Positions 61,362 through 64,000 of a stretch of 64,000 bases of DNA are shown one piece after another. Where the stretch lies: contig NC_089761.1 of the NCBI RefSeq assembly GCF_040412425.1, forward strand, positions 30,579,144 to 30,643,143, in the 5' to 3' direction. Numbering within the stretch: the stretch's first letter is position 1; every line of letters starts with the position of its first letter. Made by a program: the position numbers and the translations under genes. This DNA is from Macrobrachium rosenbergii. Its lineage: Eukaryota > Arthropoda > Malacostraca > Decapoda > Palaemonidae. The notes under the pieces were generated by a model. It was not told the DNA's origin and made no database searches. It worked only from the letters and a program-made list of their open reading frames with translations.

Positions 61362-61871
61362 GCGTCCGCCCTCATCATCACCTGATCTCCACATAGAACT
61401 TCCATAATTTCCTGTAACTTCCGTCAGTTTAACTTCACACTAATTTATGCCCGTTTAAGAATGTCCACGCGTGCACTTAGCAGCATTCAGCTTCATCCGT
61501 AAATCAATTGAATGTAATTTTTTAATTTTTATTAATTTATTTTTTGGGGGGTCCAACTACTTGCTGACGTCACCATCTCACGCTCATTCCACACTGACCT
61601 CATCCGTCATCTTCGTTGCATGATAGCAAAGAAACGTGTAACCTATTTTCATAACAAAACTGATGCTTGAATCTTTCACTGAAACACTCGGTAAAGCTTC
61701 TCTCTTTTCTCGGGGGGTTGGTGGGGGATAAATCGATTCTTTTACGCCAAGGGAAAATATTGCTGCATTTTAGTAACGAGGATCACATTGCGCAATTTTG
61801 CCAGCACACCCCACCCCGTCCCATAAAGCGTGTTCATGACGTGAGTCTTTTTGTAGAACTCTGGCTTTGGA

Positions 61872-61874
<3 letters not shown>

Positions 61875-61928
<54 letters not shown>

Positions 61929-61956
61929 CAGTATATATTATATATCATATATATGT
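61875..61956. repeat. (AT)n microsatellite with imperfect continuation
   Basis: (AT)n to about 61922, then ATTATATACAGTATATATTA-type sequence. Confidence 0.93.
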
Positions 61957-62156
61957 AATTTATTTATTTATTGTGTGTGAGAATTTTAGTCCCACAAACG
62001 CGACCTTTTCGTATTAAAACATTTGAAGCTACAAATATCGTTTAATAATGAATTTACTGTACCTCGGGAAATAACTTACACCCAGATGGAATTATAATAG
62101 TTATAAGTGCCTGTGATGAACCCTTTGGCTGGGGTCTTTATTCCCAAGGCAGTGAA

Positions 62157-62157
<1 letters not shown>

Positions 62158-62248
<91 letters not shown>

Positions 62249-62279
62249 ATATACATACATACATACATACATACATACA

Positions 62280-62315
<36 letters not shown>

Positions 62316-62370
62316 TAATATATATATGTTTGCATGTATGTATGTATGTATGTATGTATGTATTATATAT

Positions 62371-62434
<64 letters not shown>
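62158..62434. repeat. Compound array (AT)n-(CATA)n-(TATG)n-(AG)n, about 277 bp
   Basis: (AT)n to about 62252, (CATA)n at 62253-62308, an AT spacer, (TATG)n at about 62334-62361 and (AG)n at 62373-62434. The CATA and TATG blocks are reverse complements on either side of the spacer, so a long hairpin is possible. Confidence 0.95.
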
Positions 62435-62437
<3 letters not shown>

Positions 62438-62919
62438 GCGCCCATGTACCCACATACAAATAATACAGTACGGTAGCTTCATTTGAGTATATAAGTAAAT
62501 ACAAACACGTTTATTTATAGGGACAAAACACTGATATAGTAAAGGACAACTTGCAACACCGTGATTGAGTGGAACGACTGCATTAAACGTCCATTGACGG
62601 TCGCTTTATAACGCACCGATTGACCGAGGGATTGATTGCTATCACAATCTGGCATCACGCAGTATAGTAGCCAGGTCCCATCGATCATTTCGCTGACAAG
62701 CAAATCTCATTCACTCGGCGATCGAGGTGCGAATGCCGCCAGCTGTTTTCCCTCCATTACGCATTAACCTGCGGAAAGAGTGATTGACAAGAGAGTGATT
62801 GACAGGTGGGGTCGCTAAAGGTGATTGATGGTAACCTAGCGCGTTTAATAGTCTCCGAACGAGAAAGATATATATCGGTGTGACTTCTTAATGTAGGGAA
62901 TTGATGAAGATTCGTGTTA

Positions 62920-63224
62920 TTGAATTGAACTGAATACAGTATTTTGGCCAAAGGCCAAGCACTGGGACCTATGAGGTCATTCAGCACTGAAACGGAAATT
63001 GACAGTAAAAGGTTTGAAAGGTGTAACGGGAGGAAAACCTCAAAGCAGTTGCACTATGAATCAGTTGTTAGGAGAGGGTGGATAGCAAGATGAAAGGAGG
63101 TACAATAAAAGGAATGAAAGGGTTTGCAGCTATGGGCCTTAGGAAGGCACGCTGCAAAGAACCTCAAGTAATGCCTACAGTGCACCGCATGAGGGGCACT
63201 GACGGCACTAACCCCCTACGGGGG
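62920..63224 (-). mobile_element. Dispersed 300-bp retroposon (family B), full-length minus-strand copy with target-site duplication
   Basis: In reverse complement it carries GGGGGTTAGTGCCGTCAGTG, CTCATGCGGTGCACTGTAGG, TTCTTTGCAGCGTGCC, ACCCTCTCCTAACAACTGAT, TTTCCGTTTCAGTGCTGAAT and a TTCAGTTCAATTC tail. It matches the 51.9-kb copy along its length. The 12-bp direct repeat AGATTCGTGTTA flanks it (62908-62919 and 63225-63236). Confidence 0.9.
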
Positions 63225-63311
63225 AGATTCGTGTTACGAAAAGAGAGGCAATGCGGTATTTTGGCTGGAATGCTTTTATGGGTGGCAGAGTCGTCACGCT
63301 TTTAATCTTTG

Positions 63312-63735
63312 AAGTTTCTTAAGGAGAGAAGTCATTCTTTGAAGTGTTGCCCACTTAAGCGACACCTTTTCTTGGTTAATGTTTCATGCGTTGTACTTTT
63401 ATTGGGGAACTTTCTTTTATGCATGCACTCCATAATAAATATCTCTGCCTTAATGTTTCTTAACGAGGGGAGGCGCCATTGACGTTGATATTTTGATGTT
63501 TTGTCCACTTAATATATTCCTTTTTCTTGTGGAATGGTCCGTACGTCAAACTTTTTATCGAAGACTTTTTTCGTATGCGCTTCATAAATTTCTCTGTGCT
63601 TTTTTTGTTTCTTAACGAGGGAAAGCGTCATTGTCGTTGATATTGCCTGATATTTTGCCTGCTTCATATATTTCTTTATCGCGTCGAATATTCCATACAT
63701 TATACTTTTACCGAAGATTTTTTCCTTTGATGCAG
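63312..63735. repeat. Diverged tandem repeat, period about 154 bp, two full units and partial ends
   Basis: Units align from ACTTAAGCGACACC (63353), ACTTAATATATTCC (63507) and GCTTCATATATTTC (63661). Each contains a (T)CAAACTTTTTATCGAAGA-like block, a CTCCATAATAAAT or CTTCATAAATTTCTCTG block, and TTTCTTAACGAGG(G)GA followed by GTCATTG(T/A)CGTTGATATT. Substitutions are numerous, so the duplication is old. Confidence 0.85.
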
Positions 63736-64000
63736 TTTCTCTCCGCATCAGAGTCTGAGAGTGACCAGATTTATTGCATCTGAAGATGGCCAGTTTTGTC
63801 GTAATGCTCAAGAGTTTTCCCTCTTTATTTTGTACATTAATTAGTCATCCGTGTTTGTTTCATCTTTGCGACTGCGTGTAATAAATGAACTGAATTTATT
63901 CGATAACAAATTTTACTCTTGAAGTTCTGATTAGCCTATGTGATCTATTTTCATTTGCCTGTTTTTTTTTCTTTGGTGTATTGAGGTTTCAAAGAATGAT

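Noticed and set aside
62076..62504. Overlapping open frames on both strands
   Set aside because: Direct translations of AT, CATA, TATG and AG microsatellites.

Overview
The window looks like nuclear DNA from a decapod crustacean, and a penaeid-type shrimp would fit. The reasons are long introns with GT-AG borders, very dense and very long (CT)n/(AG)n, (AT)n and (AAT)n microsatellites, and dispersed repeats of a kind I associate with decapod genomes. The repeat-based taxonomy is recollection, not a search result. There are no bacterial-type operons, no rRNA genes, no free-standing tRNA genes and no CRISPR array.

One gene is clear: the cohesin regulator PDS5, on the + strand, entering the window already in progress. 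I could place 21 consecutive coding exons between 804 and 21573. Every junction has a consensus acceptor and donor, every phase matches, and the joined product follows vertebrate PDS5A/B from about residue 57 to the end of the HEAT-repeat body and into the charged C-terminal tail. A 30-nt exon at 21759-21788 keeps phase. It can act as a cassette microexon or, if its donor is ignored, it ends the protein at a TGA (21790-21792). After a 15-kb intron, a basic 95-nt exon at 36533-36627 joins in the correct phase to either form. The start of the gene (about 57 codons) lies upstream of the window. The true 3' end was not found; it lies after 36627, possibly outside the window.

The PDS5 introns carry a foldback palindrome (5.84-5.92 kb), a 37-bp minisatellite (7.9 kb), small tandem duplications, a copy of a 300-bp retroposon with an internal deletion (11.9 kb), a (CT)34 tract that begins 8 nt after a splice donor (13.88 kb), a 1-kb TA-flanked element with inverted ends (17.8-18.8 kb) and a decayed LINE reverse-transcriptase fossil (20.3-20.9 kb).

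From about 37.9 kb to the end I see no gene I can defend. This part is crowded with microsatellites and retroposons: two tRNA-type SINE copies with target-site duplications (46.2 and 59.7 kb), further copies of the 300-bp retroposon (two with target-site duplications, at 51.9 and 62.9 kb, and one 5'-truncated at 55.1 kb), AAT-tailed repeat ends, and compound arrays in which a unique spacer is repeated together with its microsatellite (53.9-54.4, 55.5-55.8 and 56.4-56.6 kb). A GC/CpG-richer, strand-asymmetric segment at 41.2-42.5 kb ending in a strong splice donor could be a promoter and first exon, but this is unproven. I found no convincing new multi-gene system. The most interesting items are the alternative PDS5 C-terminus and the repeat architecture.
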